From NCBI GenBank assembly GCA_023434425.1, contig JAEYSS010000256.1, forward strand, positions 1-34,242: 34,242 bases of DNA, read 5' to 3'. A model generated the notes under the pieces. That model saw only the letters and a list, made by a program, of their open reading frames with translations, was not told the origin of the DNA and made no database searches. Shown here piece after piece: positions 15,168 through 23,534 of this stretch. The DNA comes from Pseudomonadota bacterium (GTDB lineage: Bacteria > Pseudomonadota > Alphaproteobacteria > Ferrovibrionales > Ferrovibrionaceae). Both the position numbers and the translations under genes were made by a program. Position 1 is the stretch's first letter. Every line of letters starts with the position of its first letter.

Positions 15168-16154
15168 ATTGTCGAGATACCACTGAATGGTGGCCCTGAT
15201 GCCGGCCTCGAACGAATAGTCCGGCTTCCAGCCCAGTTCGCGTTCGGCCTTTGACGGGTCGATGGCATAGCGGGCGTCGTGCCCCGGCCGGTCGGTGACG
15301 AAGGCGATCTGCGTCGCGTAGCCCTTGCCGTCCTGACGCGGCACCAGACCGTCCAGCACGGCACAGAGTTTGTGCACCAGGTCGATATTACGCTGCTCGC
15401 CACGCGACCCGATCAGGTAGGTTTCGCCCGGCCTGCCCTTTTCCATTGCCATCTGCAGGGCGGCGGCATGGTCCTCGACATGGATCCAGTCGCGCACCTG
15501 CTCGCCCTTGCCGTAGATCGGCAGGGTCTTGCCCTCCAGCGCATTCAGCACCGTCAGCGGGATCAGCTTTTCCGGAAACTGGTAAGGGCCGTAGTTGTTG
15601 CCGCAGTTGGTGACCATCACCGGCAGGCCATAGGTGCGGCAGAAGGCGCGTGCCAGATGATCGGAGGATGCCTTGCTGGCCGCATAGGGCGAGTTCGGCT
15701 TGTAGGGGCTGGTCTCGTCGAAATAGCCGGTGGCGCCCAGTTCGCCATAGACCTCGTCGGTCGAGACCTGCAGATGGCGGAACTGGCCCTTCGCGGTACC
15801 GTCCAGTGCGCGCCAGTGGTCCAGCGCCGCTTCGAGCAGCACCAGGCTGCCATTCACATTGGTTTCGATGAAGGGCGCCGGGCTGTCGATCGAACGGTCG
15901 ACATGGCTTTCTGCAGCCAGATGATAAACCGCCTGCGGCTTCACCTCGGCATAGATGCGCTTGATCGCGGCGCGATCGCAGATATCGACCTGCTCGAAGC
16001 TGTGCAGGTGCGGATGCGGCAGGGCGGCGATATTGTCCGGGTTGCCGGCATAGGTCAGCTTGTCGATGGTGACGACGCGGCGCTTTTGCGCATTGAGCCG
16101 GCGGACCAGGGCGGAGCCGATGAAGCCGGCGCCGCCGGTAACAATAACCGTCAT
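15108..16154 (-). CDS. rfbB: dTDP-glucose 4,6-dehydratase
   Basis: Extended short-chain dehydrogenase that converts dTDP-glucose to dTDP-4-keto-6-deoxyglucose for deoxysugar and surface polysaccharide synthesis. The 348-residue protein has the NAD-binding GGAGFIG (7-13), HLAAESHVDRSID (about 78-90), the catalytic TDEV segment in VSTDEVYGE (Asp-Glu pair), YAASK as the Tyr-x3-Lys pair, NCGNNYGPYQFPEKLIP, and VRDWIHVEDHAAA. These are diagnostic for RfbB/RmlB rather than a generic epimerase. AGGGAGA lies about 7 nt upstream of the ATG. rmlA, C and D are not adjacent, so the enzyme must cooperate with genes elsewhere. Confidence 0.94.
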   Translation of the reverse strand: MTVIVTGGAGFIGSALVRRLNAQKRRVVTIDKLTYAGNPDNIAALPHPHLHSFEQVDICDRAAIKRIYAEVKPQAVYHLAAESHVDRSIDSPAPFIETNVNGSLVLLEAALDHWRALDGTAKGQFRHLQVSTDEVYGELGATGYFDETSPYKPNSPYAASKASSDHLARAFCRTYGLPVMVTNCGNNYGPYQFPEKLIPLTVLNALEGKTLPIYGKGEQVRDWIHVEDHAAALQMAMEKGRPGETYLIGSRGEQRNIDLVHKLCAVLDGLVPRQDGKGYATQIAFVTDRPGHDARYAIDPSKAERELGWKPDYSFEAGIRATIQWYLDNSSWCRRASQAYDRGRIGLG

Positions 16155-16273
16155 GGAATGTCTCCCTGCCCTTTGTATAGCCGAGGGCCACAGGGGCCGG
16201 AAGGTCTTGCCAGACTGTGGCAGCAGCAGGGCGTCCCGACAGTGTCCGTGCCGATTCCCGGGCCGGCGGCGCC

Positions 16274-16302
16274 TTGGCGACAGACCTCTCCCGCCCCATA
16301 TT
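16274..16302 (+). promoter_or_regulatory. Candidate uvrB promoter, possibly leaderless
   Basis: TTGGCG (16274-16279), a 17-nt spacer and CATATT (16297-16302) stand 7 nt before the preferred uvrB ATG at 16310. Transcription would start at or next to the ATG, and there is no ribosome-binding site between, so a leaderless mRNA is possible. Confidence 0.4.
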
Positions 16303-16309
16303 GGCAGCC

Positions 16310-18541
16310 ATGAGCCAGACCCCCGTCATCCAGAGCATGGAACGCCAGATCGAGGATCCGGATCGGTTCGCCGATGCCAACTTTCCCGATTTCGTGCCGC
16401 ACCGTCCGCCCCGGCCGGACAAGAGCGAAGGCGGCATTGCCTATGACCTGCAGGCCCCGTACGAGCCCAAGGGCGACCAGCCGACCGCGATTGCCGAACT
16501 GACCGAGGGCGTTCTGAACGACGAGCGGGACCAGGTGCTGCTCGGCGTCACCGGCTCGGGCAAGACCTTCACCATGGCGCAGATCATCGCCCGGTCCGGG
16601 CGGCCGGCTTTGATCCTGGCGCCGAACAAGACGCTGGCCGCGCAGTTGTACGGTGAGATGAAATCCTTCTTCCCCAACAACGCGGTGGAATACTTCGTTT
16701 CTTATTACGACTACTACCAGCCTGAAGCCTATGTGCCGCGCAGCGACACCTATATCGAGAAAGATTCTTCCGTAAACGAGCAGATCGACCGCATGCGCCA
16801 TTCGGCGACGCGCGCGCTGCTCGAACGCGACGACGTGATCATCGTGGCTTCCGTGTCCTGCATCTACGGTATCGGATCGGTCGAAACCTATTCGGAAATG
16901 ACGCTGAGCCTGAAGGCCGGCGACCGCATCGACCGCGACACGCTGCTGCGCCGGCTGGTGGAACTGCAGTATCGCCGCAACGACACGGCATTCGCACGCG
17001 GCGCTTTCCGCGTGCGCGGCGATGGCGTGGAGATTTTCCCCTCGCATATGGAAGACCGCGCCTGGCGCCTGTCGCTGTTCGGCGACGAACTGGAAAGCAT
17101 CGTCGAATTCGATCCGCTGACCGGCCACAAGACCGACACGGTGCAGGCCGTGAAGCTCTATGCCAACAGCCACTATGTGACGCCGAAGCCGACGCTGAAC
17201 CAGGCCATCGAGCAGATCAAGGTCGACCTGCGCCTGCGGCTCGACCAGCTGATGAAGATGGGCCGGCTGGTGGAAGCCCAGCGGCTGGAACAGCGCACCA
17301 GCTTCGATCTGGAAATGATGGTGGCAACCGGCGCCTGCGCCGGCATCGAAAACTACTCGCGCTATCTCACCGGCCGCGGCCCCGGTGCGCCGCCGCCGAC
17401 CCTGTTCGAATACCTGCCCGACAACGCGCTGCTGTTCGTCGATGAAAGCCATGTCACCGTGCCGCAGATCGGCGGCATGTTCCGCGGCGACTTCCGGCGC
17501 AAGGCCACGCTGGCCGAATATGGCTTCCGTCTGCCCTCCTGCATCGACAACCGGCCGCTGCGTTTCAAGGAATGGGAGCAGCTGCGACCGCAGAGCGTGT
17601 TTGTCTCGGCCACGCCGGGCAAATGGGAAATGGAACGGACCGGCGGCGTGTTCTCCGAACAGGTGATCCGCCCCACCGGGCTTATAGATCCGGTGACGGA
17701 AATCCGCCCGGTCGAGCATCAGGTCGACGATCTGCTGGCGGAATGCAAGGAGATGGTGAAAAAGGGCCATCGCGTTCTGGTCACCACCCTGACCAAGCGC
17801 ATGGCGGAAGACCTGACCGAATACATGACGGAAGTCGGTCTCAAGGTGCGCTACCTGCATTCCGATATCGAAACGCTGGAGCGTATCGAAATCCTGCGCG
17901 ACCTGCGGCTGGGCGTGTTCGACATCCTGATCGGCATCAACCTGCTGCGCGAAGGTCTCGACATCCCGGAATGCGCGCTGGTCGCCATTCTCGATGCCGA
18001 CAAGGAAGGTTTCCTGCGTTCGGAAACCTCGCTGATCCAGACGATTGGCCGCGCCGCACGTAACGTCGAAGGCCGCGCCATTCTCTATGCCGACAAGATC
18101 ACCAACAGCATGCAGCGCGCACTGGACGAAACCGCACGCCGTCGCGCCAAGCAGCAGGCCTATAACGAAGAAAACGGCATCACGCCCGAAAGCATCAAGA
18201 AACAGATCGGCGACATTCTGCAGTCGGTGTACGAGCAGGATCACTTCACCGTCGATGCCGGCGCTGCCAGCGGCGGTCATCTGGTCGGCAACAACCTGAA
18301 GGCGCATCTGGATGATCTCGAGAAGCGCATGCAGGAAGCGGCCGGCAATCTCGAATTCGAGGAAGCCGCGCGCCTGCGCGACGAGATCAAGCGGCTGGAG
18401 ATGAACGAGCTGGAAATCTCGATCCAGAACCGCAAGCCGGCCGGCTTCTCCGAGGATGCCGCCAAAGCCCCGCGTCCGGCCGGTCGTTCCACCGCCGGCC
18501 GCGCCGGGTCGCGCCGCGCCTATCGCGGAGCCAAACGCTGA
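16310..18541 (+). CDS. uvrB: Excinuclease ABC subunit B
   Basis: Damage-verifying helicase subunit of nucleotide excision repair, loaded by UvrA and then recruiting UvrC. The 743-residue form has Walker A GVTGSGKT (79-86), the damage-binding beta-hairpin YYDYYQPEAYVP, motif II DESHVT, a TLTKRMAEDLTEY helicase segment, INLLREGLDIPE, motif VI QTIGRAARN, and a C-terminal UVR domain (about 663-703, LEKRMQEAAGNLEFEEAARL) that binds UvrC. The frame extends to GTG 16217, but the added residues are low-complexity. ATG 16310 fits family length and the promoter placement. The final 40 residues are basic and disordered-looking. Its TGA overlaps the next gene's ATG (TGATG). I saw no LexA box of the alphaproteobacterial type in the promoter. 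Confidence 0.96.
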   Translation: MSQTPVIQSMERQIEDPDRFADANFPDFVPHRPPRPDKSEGGIAYDLQAPYEPKGDQPTAIAELTEGVLNDERDQVLLGVTGSGKTFTMAQIIARSGRPALILAPNKTLAAQLYGEMKSFFPNNAVEYFVSYYDYYQPEAYVPRSDTYIEKDSSVNEQIDRMRHSATRALLERDDVIIVASVSCIYGIGSVETYSEMTLSLKAGDRIDRDTLLRRLVELQYRRNDTAFARGAFRVRGDGVEIFPSHMEDRAWRLSLFGDELESIVEFDPLTGHKTDTVQAVKLYANSHYVTPKPTLNQAIEQIKVDLRLRLDQLMKMGRLVEAQRLEQRTSFDLEMMVATGACAGIENYSRYLTGRGPGAPPPTLFEYLPDNALLFVDESHVTVPQIGGMFRGDFRRKATLAEYGFRLPSCIDNRPLRFKEWEQLRPQSVFVSATPGKWEMERTGGVFSEQVIRPTGLIDPVTEIRPVEHQVDDLLAECKEMVKKGHRVLVTTLTKRMAEDLTEYMTEVGLKVRYLHSDIETLERIEILRDLRLGVFDILIGINLLREGLDIPECALVAILDADKEGFLRSETSLIQTIGRAARNVEGRAILYADKITNSMQRALDETARRRAKQQAYNEENGITPESIKKQIGDILQSVYEQDHFTVDAGAASGGHLVGNNLKAHLDDLEKRMQEAAGNLEFEEAARLRDEIKRLEMNELEISIQNRKPAGFSEDAAKAPRPAGRSTAGRAGSRRAYRGAKR

Positions 18542-19329
18542 TGACTGCTTCCGCCAAGGCGCCGACCGCACTGGTCACCGGGGCCGGCCGCCGCATCGGC
18601 CGCGCCATCGCGCTGCATCTGGCCGGGCGCGGTTATCATGTTGCCGTGCATTGCCATCATTCGCGCGACGAGGCCGACGCGGTCGCCCGCGAGATCATGC
18701 AGGCCGGCGGTCGCGCCGCCGTGGTGCAGGCCGATCTGTCGGATCATGCCGCCGTCTCCAGGCTGGTGGCGCAGGCGGCCACCGCGCTCGGCGCGCTGTC
18801 GCTGCTGGTCAACAATGCGTCGCTGTTCGACTACGACCACGTCGAGACCGCCACCGAGCAGAGCTGGGACAGCCATCTGGACACCAACCTGAAGGCGCCC
18901 TTCTTCCTGTCGCAGGCCTTTGCCGCACAGCTGCCTGAAGGCGTGCCCGGCAATATCGTCAACCTGGTCGACATGCGGGTCTGGCGACTGACCCCGCATT
19001 TCGCCTCCTACACGGTGTCCAAGGCCGGGCTGTGGACCCTGACCCAGACCCTGGCCATGGCGCTGGCGCCGCATATTCGCGTCAACGCCATCGGGCCCGG
19101 CCCGGTGCTGCCCAGCCCGCACCAGACCGAGGAACAGTTCCGCAGGCAGTGGGACAGCACGCCGCTGAAACGCGGGGCCGAGCCGGGCGAGATTGCCGCA
19201 GCCATCGGTTTCCTGCTTGACGCTCCGGCCGTGACGGGCCAGATGATCGCCCTGGATGGCGGCCAGCATCTGCCCTGGCAGCAGCCCGGCGGGCCGCTGC
19301 CCGCCGCCCGGAGAGCGCTGGAGGACTGA
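18541..19329 (+). CDS. SDR oxidoreductase, pteridine reductase/FolM-like
   Basis: A 262-residue classical short-chain dehydrogenase. Its cofactor loop reads TGAGRRIG (13-20), the TGxxxRxG pattern typical of pteridine reductases and FolM rather than the common TGxxxGxG. NNAS (91-94) and the catalytic Tyr157/Lys161 pair in SYTVSKAG are present, with VNAIGPGPVLPS and TGQMIALDGGQ closing the fold. The gene overlaps uvrB by 1 bp and precedes a dihydroneopterin-aldolase-type gene by 1 nt. Together they suggest reduction of dihydropterins to tetrahydro forms, for example tetrahydromonapterin or tetrahydrofolate. Substrate assignment is inferred from motif plus context. Confidence 0.87.
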   Translation: MTASAKAPTALVTGAGRRIGRAIALHLAGRGYHVAVHCHHSRDEADAVAREIMQAGGRAAVVQADLSDHAAVSRLVAQAATALGALSLLVNNASLFDYDHVETATEQSWDSHLDTNLKAPFFLSQAFAAQLPEGVPGNIVNLVDMRVWRLTPHFASYTVSKAGLWTLTQTLAMALAPHIRVNAIGPGPVLPSPHQTEEQFRRQWDSTPLKRGAEPGEIAAAIGFLLDAPAVTGQMIALDGGQHLPWQQPGGPLPAARRALED

Positions 19330-19330
19330 C

Positions 19331-19759
19331 ATGACGATCCATGATCGCGCCCGCGCCGCCTGGGCGGAAATCCCGGTCCCCGCCATCCCCGAGGCGAGCC
19401 AGCCGGCCCGCCGCGTTTTCGTGCGCGACCTGCTGCTGGATGCCCTGATCGGCGTCTATCCCGGGGAGAATGACAAACCGCAGAAAGTCCTGATCAATCT
19501 GGATCTCTGGGTGGCCGAGACACCGGGTGAGCCGCCGCGCGGTTACGCCGAGGTCGTGTGCTACGACAATCTCGTGCAGCGGACCAAGGCACTGCTGGCA
19601 GAAGGTCATGTCGGCCTGGTCGAGACCCTGGCCGAACGGCTGGCCGGCCTGTGCCTGGACGATCCGCGGGTGCTGCGGGCCTGTGTGCGGGTGGAAAAAC
19701 CGGACGCCATTCCCGAGGCTGCCGGCGTGGGCGTCGAAATCGAACGCCGCCGCCGATAG
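19331..19759 (+). CDS. folB: Dihydroneopterin aldolase/epimerase family protein
   Basis: A 142-residue FolB/FolX-family enzyme acting on dihydroneopterin or its phosphate in pterin and folate biosynthesis. The core begins around residue 28 (RRVFVRDLLLDALIGVYPGEN), a strong match to the family's first strand and active-site entry. VCYDNLVQRTKALL, HVGLVETLAERLAGLCL with the catalytic-region Glu, and the closing RVEKPDAIPEAAGVGVEIER follow, with the conserved Lys in VEKPDAI. An N-terminal extension of about 25 residues precedes the domain. ATG 19331 lies 1 nt after the reductase stop, so the pair is surely co-transcribed. FolB and FolX cannot be told apart here; the FolM-like neighbour hints at the monapterin branch. 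Confidence 0.87.
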   Translation: MTIHDRARAAWAEIPVPAIPEASQPARRVFVRDLLLDALIGVYPGENDKPQKVLINLDLWVAETPGEPPRGYAEVVCYDNLVQRTKALLAEGHVGLVETLAERLAGLCLDDPRVLRACVRVEKPDAIPEAAGVGVEIERRRR

Positions 19760-19819
19760 CCCTTACGGGCTGCCGAACTAGCGCTTGACTTTGCATGGCG
19801 TTTCCTGTTGCCACCCCGG

Positions 19820-20017
19820 TTATGCACAGGAGTGCCACCCGAGTCGGAGCGAGTCAGAACCCCGGTGTGACAGCGTCTTTTGCTGTGGATAAATAGACTT
19901 TTTCTATACAGATCAGATGATTATCGAGAATTTCCCCGTACTACGCTGAGGTGCATTGATTTTCGCCCCGCTACAACGCGCAAAATCACGCGATGTTTCC
20001 CCACACAGTTATCCACA
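19820..20017. other. DnaA-box cluster with AT-rich core (candidate oriC or DnaA-controlled region)
   Basis: The 309-bp gap 19760-20068 contains no gene. It holds TTATGCACA (19820-19828, fits TTWTNCACA), a perfect DnaA box on the minus strand (TGTGGATAA, 19884-19892) and a perfect box on the plus strand (TTATCCACA, 20009-20017). Between and around them 19881-19940 is about 35% GC by hand count, against mid-60s for the flanks, resembling a DNA-unwinding element. TTCCCCACA just before the last box is a weaker variant. The usual alphaproteobacterial origin neighbours (hemE, maf, parAB, dnaA) are absent, so DnaA control of uvrC remains a real alternative. Confidence 0.5.
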
Positions 20018-20068
20018 GCCTTGGGATGCTTTTTGTCAACGCCGTGCAATCATTAGGTTTTTGTCAGT

Positions 20069-21970
20069 ATGGTGATGCGTATGAGTGAAGACCCCACCGC
20101 CGAACCACAGGCCGGGCTGCTGCCTGCTGAGATTGGCGCGGCGGTGATCCAGCGTCACCTTGCGACGCTGCCGATGGGTCCCGGCGTGTATCGGATGCTC
20201 GATGCACGCGGCGATGTGCTTTACATCGGCAAGGCCCGGGCGCTGCGCAAGCGCGTCACCTCGTATACAAAGTTGCAGGGCCTGACGATCCGCATCCAGC
20301 GCATGGTGCGGCAGGTCTGTTCGGTCGAGGTCACCACCACCCACACCGAAGCCGAAGCCCTGCTGCTGGAAGCCAATCTGGTCAAGCAGGTGCAGCCGCC
20401 CTTCAACGTGCTGCTGAAGGACGACAAATCCTTCCCATATATCCTGGTGGCGCGCGACCATCCCTATCCGGCGATCACCAAGCATCGCGGCGCGCGCGAC
20501 ATTCCGGGCGACTATTTCGGGCCTTTCGCATCGACCGGCGCGGTGCATGTGACACTGAACGCCATGTCGCGGGCGTTCCCGTTGCGCAGCTGCAGCGACA
20601 GCGAATTTGCCGGCCGCAGCCGTCCCTGCCTGCAGTATCAGATCAAGCGCTGCACGGCACCCTGCGTCGGCCGCATCAGCGAGGCCGACTACCTGAAGGT
20701 GGTGGACGAGGCGAAGGGCTTCCTGTCCGGCAAGAACCGCCAGGTACTGGACATCTGGCAGGGCCGCATGCAGCAGGCCGCCGATCAGCGCGACTACGAA
20801 ACCGCCGCCGAGCTGCGCGACCGCATCCGCGCACTGGCGCATATCACCCAGAAGCAGGATATCAACATCACCGACATCGAAAATGCCGACGTCATTGCCG
20901 TGCATGCCGAGGGCGGGCTGGTCTGCATCCAGATCTTTTTCTTCCGCGCCGGGCAGAATTTCGGCAACCGGTCGTATTTCCCCGCCCATACCCGCGATGT
21001 CGAAATCAGCGAGGTGCTGGACGCCTTCATCGGGCAGTTCTACGCCCAGCGCGAGGCCCCGCGCCTGATCCTGCTGAGCGATCCGGTCGAGAATGCCGAC
21101 CTGATCGAGGAAGCGCTGAGCAATCACAGCGGCCACAAGGTGGAACTGCATGTCCCGCAGCGCGGCACCAAGCGCGACCTGGTGGAATACGCCGTCACCA
21201 ATGCCCGCGATGCCCTGCGCCGCAGGCTGGCCGAAGCCGCCTCACAGCAGCAGCTGCTGCAGGGTGTGGCCGAGCTGTTCGGCCTGGATGCGCCGCCGCA
21301 GCGGATCGAGGTTTACGACAACAGCCACATCATGGGCCGCCATGCCGTCGGTGGCATGATCGTCGCCGGCCCGGAAGGCCTGCGCAAGAACGCCTACCGC
21401 AAATTCAACATCAGGGGCGAGGATCTCGTGCCGGGTGACGATTACGGCATGATGCGGGAGGTGCTGACCCGCCGCTTCCAGCGCCTGCTGAAAGAGGATG
21501 CCGAGGACGAGAATGCCGCCGACTGGCCCGATCTGCTGCTGATCGATGGCGGCAAGGGCCAGCTCGCGGCGGTGCTGCAGGTGATGCAGGAGCTTGGCGT
21601 CGAGGATGTACCGGTGGTCGGTATCGCCAAGGGGCCGGAGCGCAATGCGGGGCGCGAGCAGTTCTTCCTGCCGGGCCGCGAACCCTTCATGCTGGAGCCT
21701 CGCCACCCCGTGCTGTTTTTCCTGCAACGACTGCGGGACGAGGCGCACCGCTTTGCCATCGGCACGCACCGCACCAAGCGCGCCAAGGACCAGATCCGTT
21801 CGCCGCTCGACGAGATCGCCGGCATCGGCGCGGCCCGCAAGAAAGCCCTGTTGCTGCATTTCGGTTCGGCCAAGGCGGTGTCGCGCGCCGGGCTGGCCGA
21901 TCTGGCAGCTGTCCCCGGTATCAGCGAAGCGGTCGCAAAACGGATTTACGATCATTTCCACGGCGGCTGA
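20069..21970 (+). CDS. uvrC: Excinuclease ABC subunit C
   Basis: Dual-incision nuclease of nucleotide excision repair. The 633-residue protein has an N-terminal GIY-YIG domain (PMGPGVYRM about 35-43, VLYIGKARALRKRV about 50-63, with the conserved Glu in TEAEALLLEANLVK) that makes the 3' cut. A Cys-containing stretch (CLQYQIKRCTAPCVG), a UVR domain (about 231-266, MQQAADQRDYETAAELRDR) that binds UvrB, and an RNase H-like domain for the 5' cut follow (IEVYDNSHIMG, LLIDGGKGQL, HRFAIGTHR). A C-terminal tandem helix-hairpin-helix (IAGIGAARKKALL, AAVPGISEAVAK) ends the protein. ATGs at 20069, 20075 and 20081 compete; 20081 has GGTGAT 4 nt upstream. It heads a probable operon with pgsA, moaD and moaE. 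Confidence 0.96.
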   Translation: MVMRMSEDPTAEPQAGLLPAEIGAAVIQRHLATLPMGPGVYRMLDARGDVLYIGKARALRKRVTSYTKLQGLTIRIQRMVRQVCSVEVTTTHTEAEALLLEANLVKQVQPPFNVLLKDDKSFPYILVARDHPYPAITKHRGARDIPGDYFGPFASTGAVHVTLNAMSRAFPLRSCSDSEFAGRSRPCLQYQIKRCTAPCVGRISEADYLKVVDEAKGFLSGKNRQVLDIWQGRMQQAADQRDYETAAELRDRIRALAHITQKQDINITDIENADVIAVHAEGGLVCIQIFFFRAGQNFGNRSYFPAHTRDVEISEVLDAFIGQFYAQREAPRLILLSDPVENADLIEEALSNHSGHKVELHVPQRGTKRDLVEYAVTNARDALRRRLAEAASQQQLLQGVAELFGLDAPPQRIEVYDNSHIMGRHAVGGMIVAGPEGLRKNAYRKFNIRGEDLVPGDDYGMMREVLTRRFQRLLKEDAEDENAADWPDLLLIDGGKGQLAAVLQVMQELGVEDVPVVGIAKGPERNAGREQFFLPGREPFMLEPRHPVLFFLQRLRDEAHRFAIGTHRTKRAKDQIRSPLDEIAGIGAARKKALLLHFGSAKAVSRAGLADLAAVPGISEAVAKRIYDHFHGG

Positions 21971-22042
21971 ATACCGATCGAAAATGCCGTGGAGCTGGCC
22001 CGGCTCTGGCCCTGTCCAGCCGCTTGCGATAGCCTCTTCGTC

Positions 22043-22627
22043 ATGCTGAATAGCCTACCGAACATCCTGACCGTATCGCGCATCCTGGCGATCCCGGCCA
22101 TTTGCGCGGCTTTCTTCCTGCCTGGCGTCTGGAGCGCATGGATTCCGCTCGGCCTCTTTGTCGCCGCCGGCATCACCGACTGGTTCGACGGCTACCTGGC
22201 CCGTAAATGGGGCCAGATGTCCGACCTCGGCCGCTTTCTCGATCCGGTTGCCGACAAACTGCTTGTCGCCGCCGTCATCCTGATGCTGATCGCCTTTGAG
22301 CGGATCGACCGCATCACCTGCCTGGCCGCCGTCGTGATCATGTGCCGCGAGATCACCGTGACCGGTCTGCGCGAATTCCTCGCCGAGCTGCGCGTGAAGG
22401 TGCCGGTCTCCAAGCTGGCCAAGTGGAAGACGACCGTGCAGATGATCGCGCTCGGCATTCTGATTGTCGGCGATTACGGCCCTGCCTTCCTGCATATTCG
22501 TCTGCTGGGTGAGATCGGCCTGTGGGTTGCTGCTGTGCTGACGCTCTATACCGGCTGGGACTACCTGCAGACCGGCCTGCGCCATATGGCCGCCGACAAT
22601 CGCACCCCGCCCAAGGGAGCGGAGTGA
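22043..22627 (+). CDS. pgsA: CDP-diacylglycerol-glycerol-3-phosphate 3-phosphatidyltransferase
   Basis: Inner-membrane enzyme making phosphatidylglycerophosphate, the committed step to phosphatidylglycerol and cardiolipin. The 194-residue protein starts with LNSLPNILTVSRI, the standard PgsA N-terminus. The CDP-alcohol phosphotransferase motif is complete: DWFDGYLAR, then GRFLDPVADK with all four Asp residues. CREITVTGLREFLAE and KTTVQMIALG are PgsA-type signatures, and about five hydrophobic segments are visible. The frame extends to GTG 21989, but ATG 22043 matches family length. It ends in TGATG overlap with moaD. Confidence 0.94.
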   Translation: MLNSLPNILTVSRILAIPAICAAFFLPGVWSAWIPLGLFVAAGITDWFDGYLARKWGQMSDLGRFLDPVADKLLVAAVILMLIAFERIDRITCLAAVVIMCREITVTGLREFLAELRVKVPVSKLAKWKTTVQMIALGILIVGDYGPAFLHIRLLGEIGLWVAAVLTLYTGWDYLQTGLRHMAADNRTPPKGAE

Positions 22628-22878
22628 TGCGTGTGTTGTATTTCGCCCTGCTGCGCGAAAGGGTCGGTGTTCCAGAGGAAACCGTATCGCTGCCCGATGG
22701 GGTGCGCACCGTGGCTGAGCTGGTGACCTGGCTGCGCGGCCGCAGCGAACAGCATGACGCGGCGCTGGCCAATCCCGCCATGGTGCGCGTGGCGGTCAAT
22801 CAGGACTATGCTCAGCCCGGCGATCCGGTAGGTCCGGACGACGAAATCGCTTTCTTCCCGCCGGTCACCGGCGGCTGA
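22627..22878 (+). CDS. moaD: Molybdopterin synthase small subunit MoaD
   Basis: Ubiquitin-like sulfur carrier of molybdopterin synthase. The 83-residue protein starts MRVLYFALLRERVG, typical of MoaD, and ends in PVTGG, whose terminal Gly-Gly is thiocarboxylated to donate sulfur to precursor Z (cPMP). AVNQDYAQ and DEIAFFPPV complete the beta-grasp signature. The start is fixed by the 1-bp overlap with pgsA and an in-line GGAG ribosome-binding site at 22621-22624. Confidence 0.95.
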   Translation: MRVLYFALLRERVGVPEETVSLPDGVRTVAELVTWLRGRSEQHDAALANPAMVRVAVNQDYAQPGDPVGPDDEIAFFPPVTGG

Positions 22879-22898
22879 CGCACCACGAGAGCCGCGCC

Positions 22899-23363
22899 AT
22901 GACGGTAAGGGTACAGCGCGAGGATTTTGACACCGCCGCCGAACTGGACCGGATGACCGCGGGCCAGACGCAGATCGGCGCCGTCGTCACCTTCACCGGC
23001 CTGGTGCGCGACTTCGCCGACGCGACGGCGGTCCCCTCCGGCATGCAACGCATGACTCTTGAACACTATCCGGGCATGACTCAGCGTCAGCTCGAGACCA
23101 TCGTCGCCGAGGCGCGTCAGCGCTGGCCGCTGGACGACTGCCTGGTGATCCACCGCTATGGCGAATTGCATCCTGGCGACCGGATCGTTCTGGTGATCAC
23201 GGCCTCTGCCCATCGTCAGGCCGCCTTCGAAGCCAGCGCCTTCCTGGTTGACTGGCTGAAAACCAGGGCGCCGTTCTGGAAGCTGGAGGAGGACGGCGGC
23301 CAGCGGCGCTGGGTGGAGGCGAAGGCCAGCGACGACGACGCTGCATCCCGCTGGAATCGCTGA
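22899..23363 (+). CDS. moaE: Molybdopterin synthase catalytic subunit MoaE
   Basis: Catalytic subunit that, with thiocarboxylated MoaD, inserts the dithiolene sulfurs into cPMP to form molybdopterin. The 154-residue protein has GAVVTFTGLVRDF with the active-site Arg (about residue 37), LEHYPGMTQRQLE, VIHRYGELHPGD, ASAHRQAAFEAS, and the catalytic Lys region in FWKLEE followed by RWVEAK. These match family active-site positions. It begins 20 nt after moaD and closes the uvrC-pgsA-moaD-moaE cluster. Confidence 0.95.
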   Translation: MTVRVQREDFDTAAELDRMTAGQTQIGAVVTFTGLVRDFADATAVPSGMQRMTLEHYPGMTQRQLETIVAEARQRWPLDDCLVIHRYGELHPGDRIVLVITASAHRQAAFEASAFLVDWLKTRAPFWKLEEDGGQRRWVEAKASDDDAASRWNR

Positions 23364-23534
23364 CATACGGTGGTACGTGGGGTCGCGGGTAACCTGTCCG
23401 GATTTACCGAATTTGCGGTTTACTGCTGCTATTGCGTGTGGCATGTCCTTGCTGCAGGCTGGTTCCGCGGAATAGCCTGACCAGACCAGTCCTTTCTGCC
23501 ATTGCCGCTCACCGTTCGCGAGTCCATCCTCCGC

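Noticed and set aside
15044..15403. 119-residue minus-strand frame overlapping rfbB 3' end
   Set aside because: Out-of-frame shadow of rfbB; Arg/Ser/Thr-rich with no start signal.
16151..18571. 806-residue open frame on the minus strand
   Set aside because: Antisense shadow of uvrB, which has full family motifs on the plus strand.
19760..19785. Terminator after folB (AGCCC-TTAC-GGGCT)
   Set aside because: The stem is only 5 bp and no U-tract follows.
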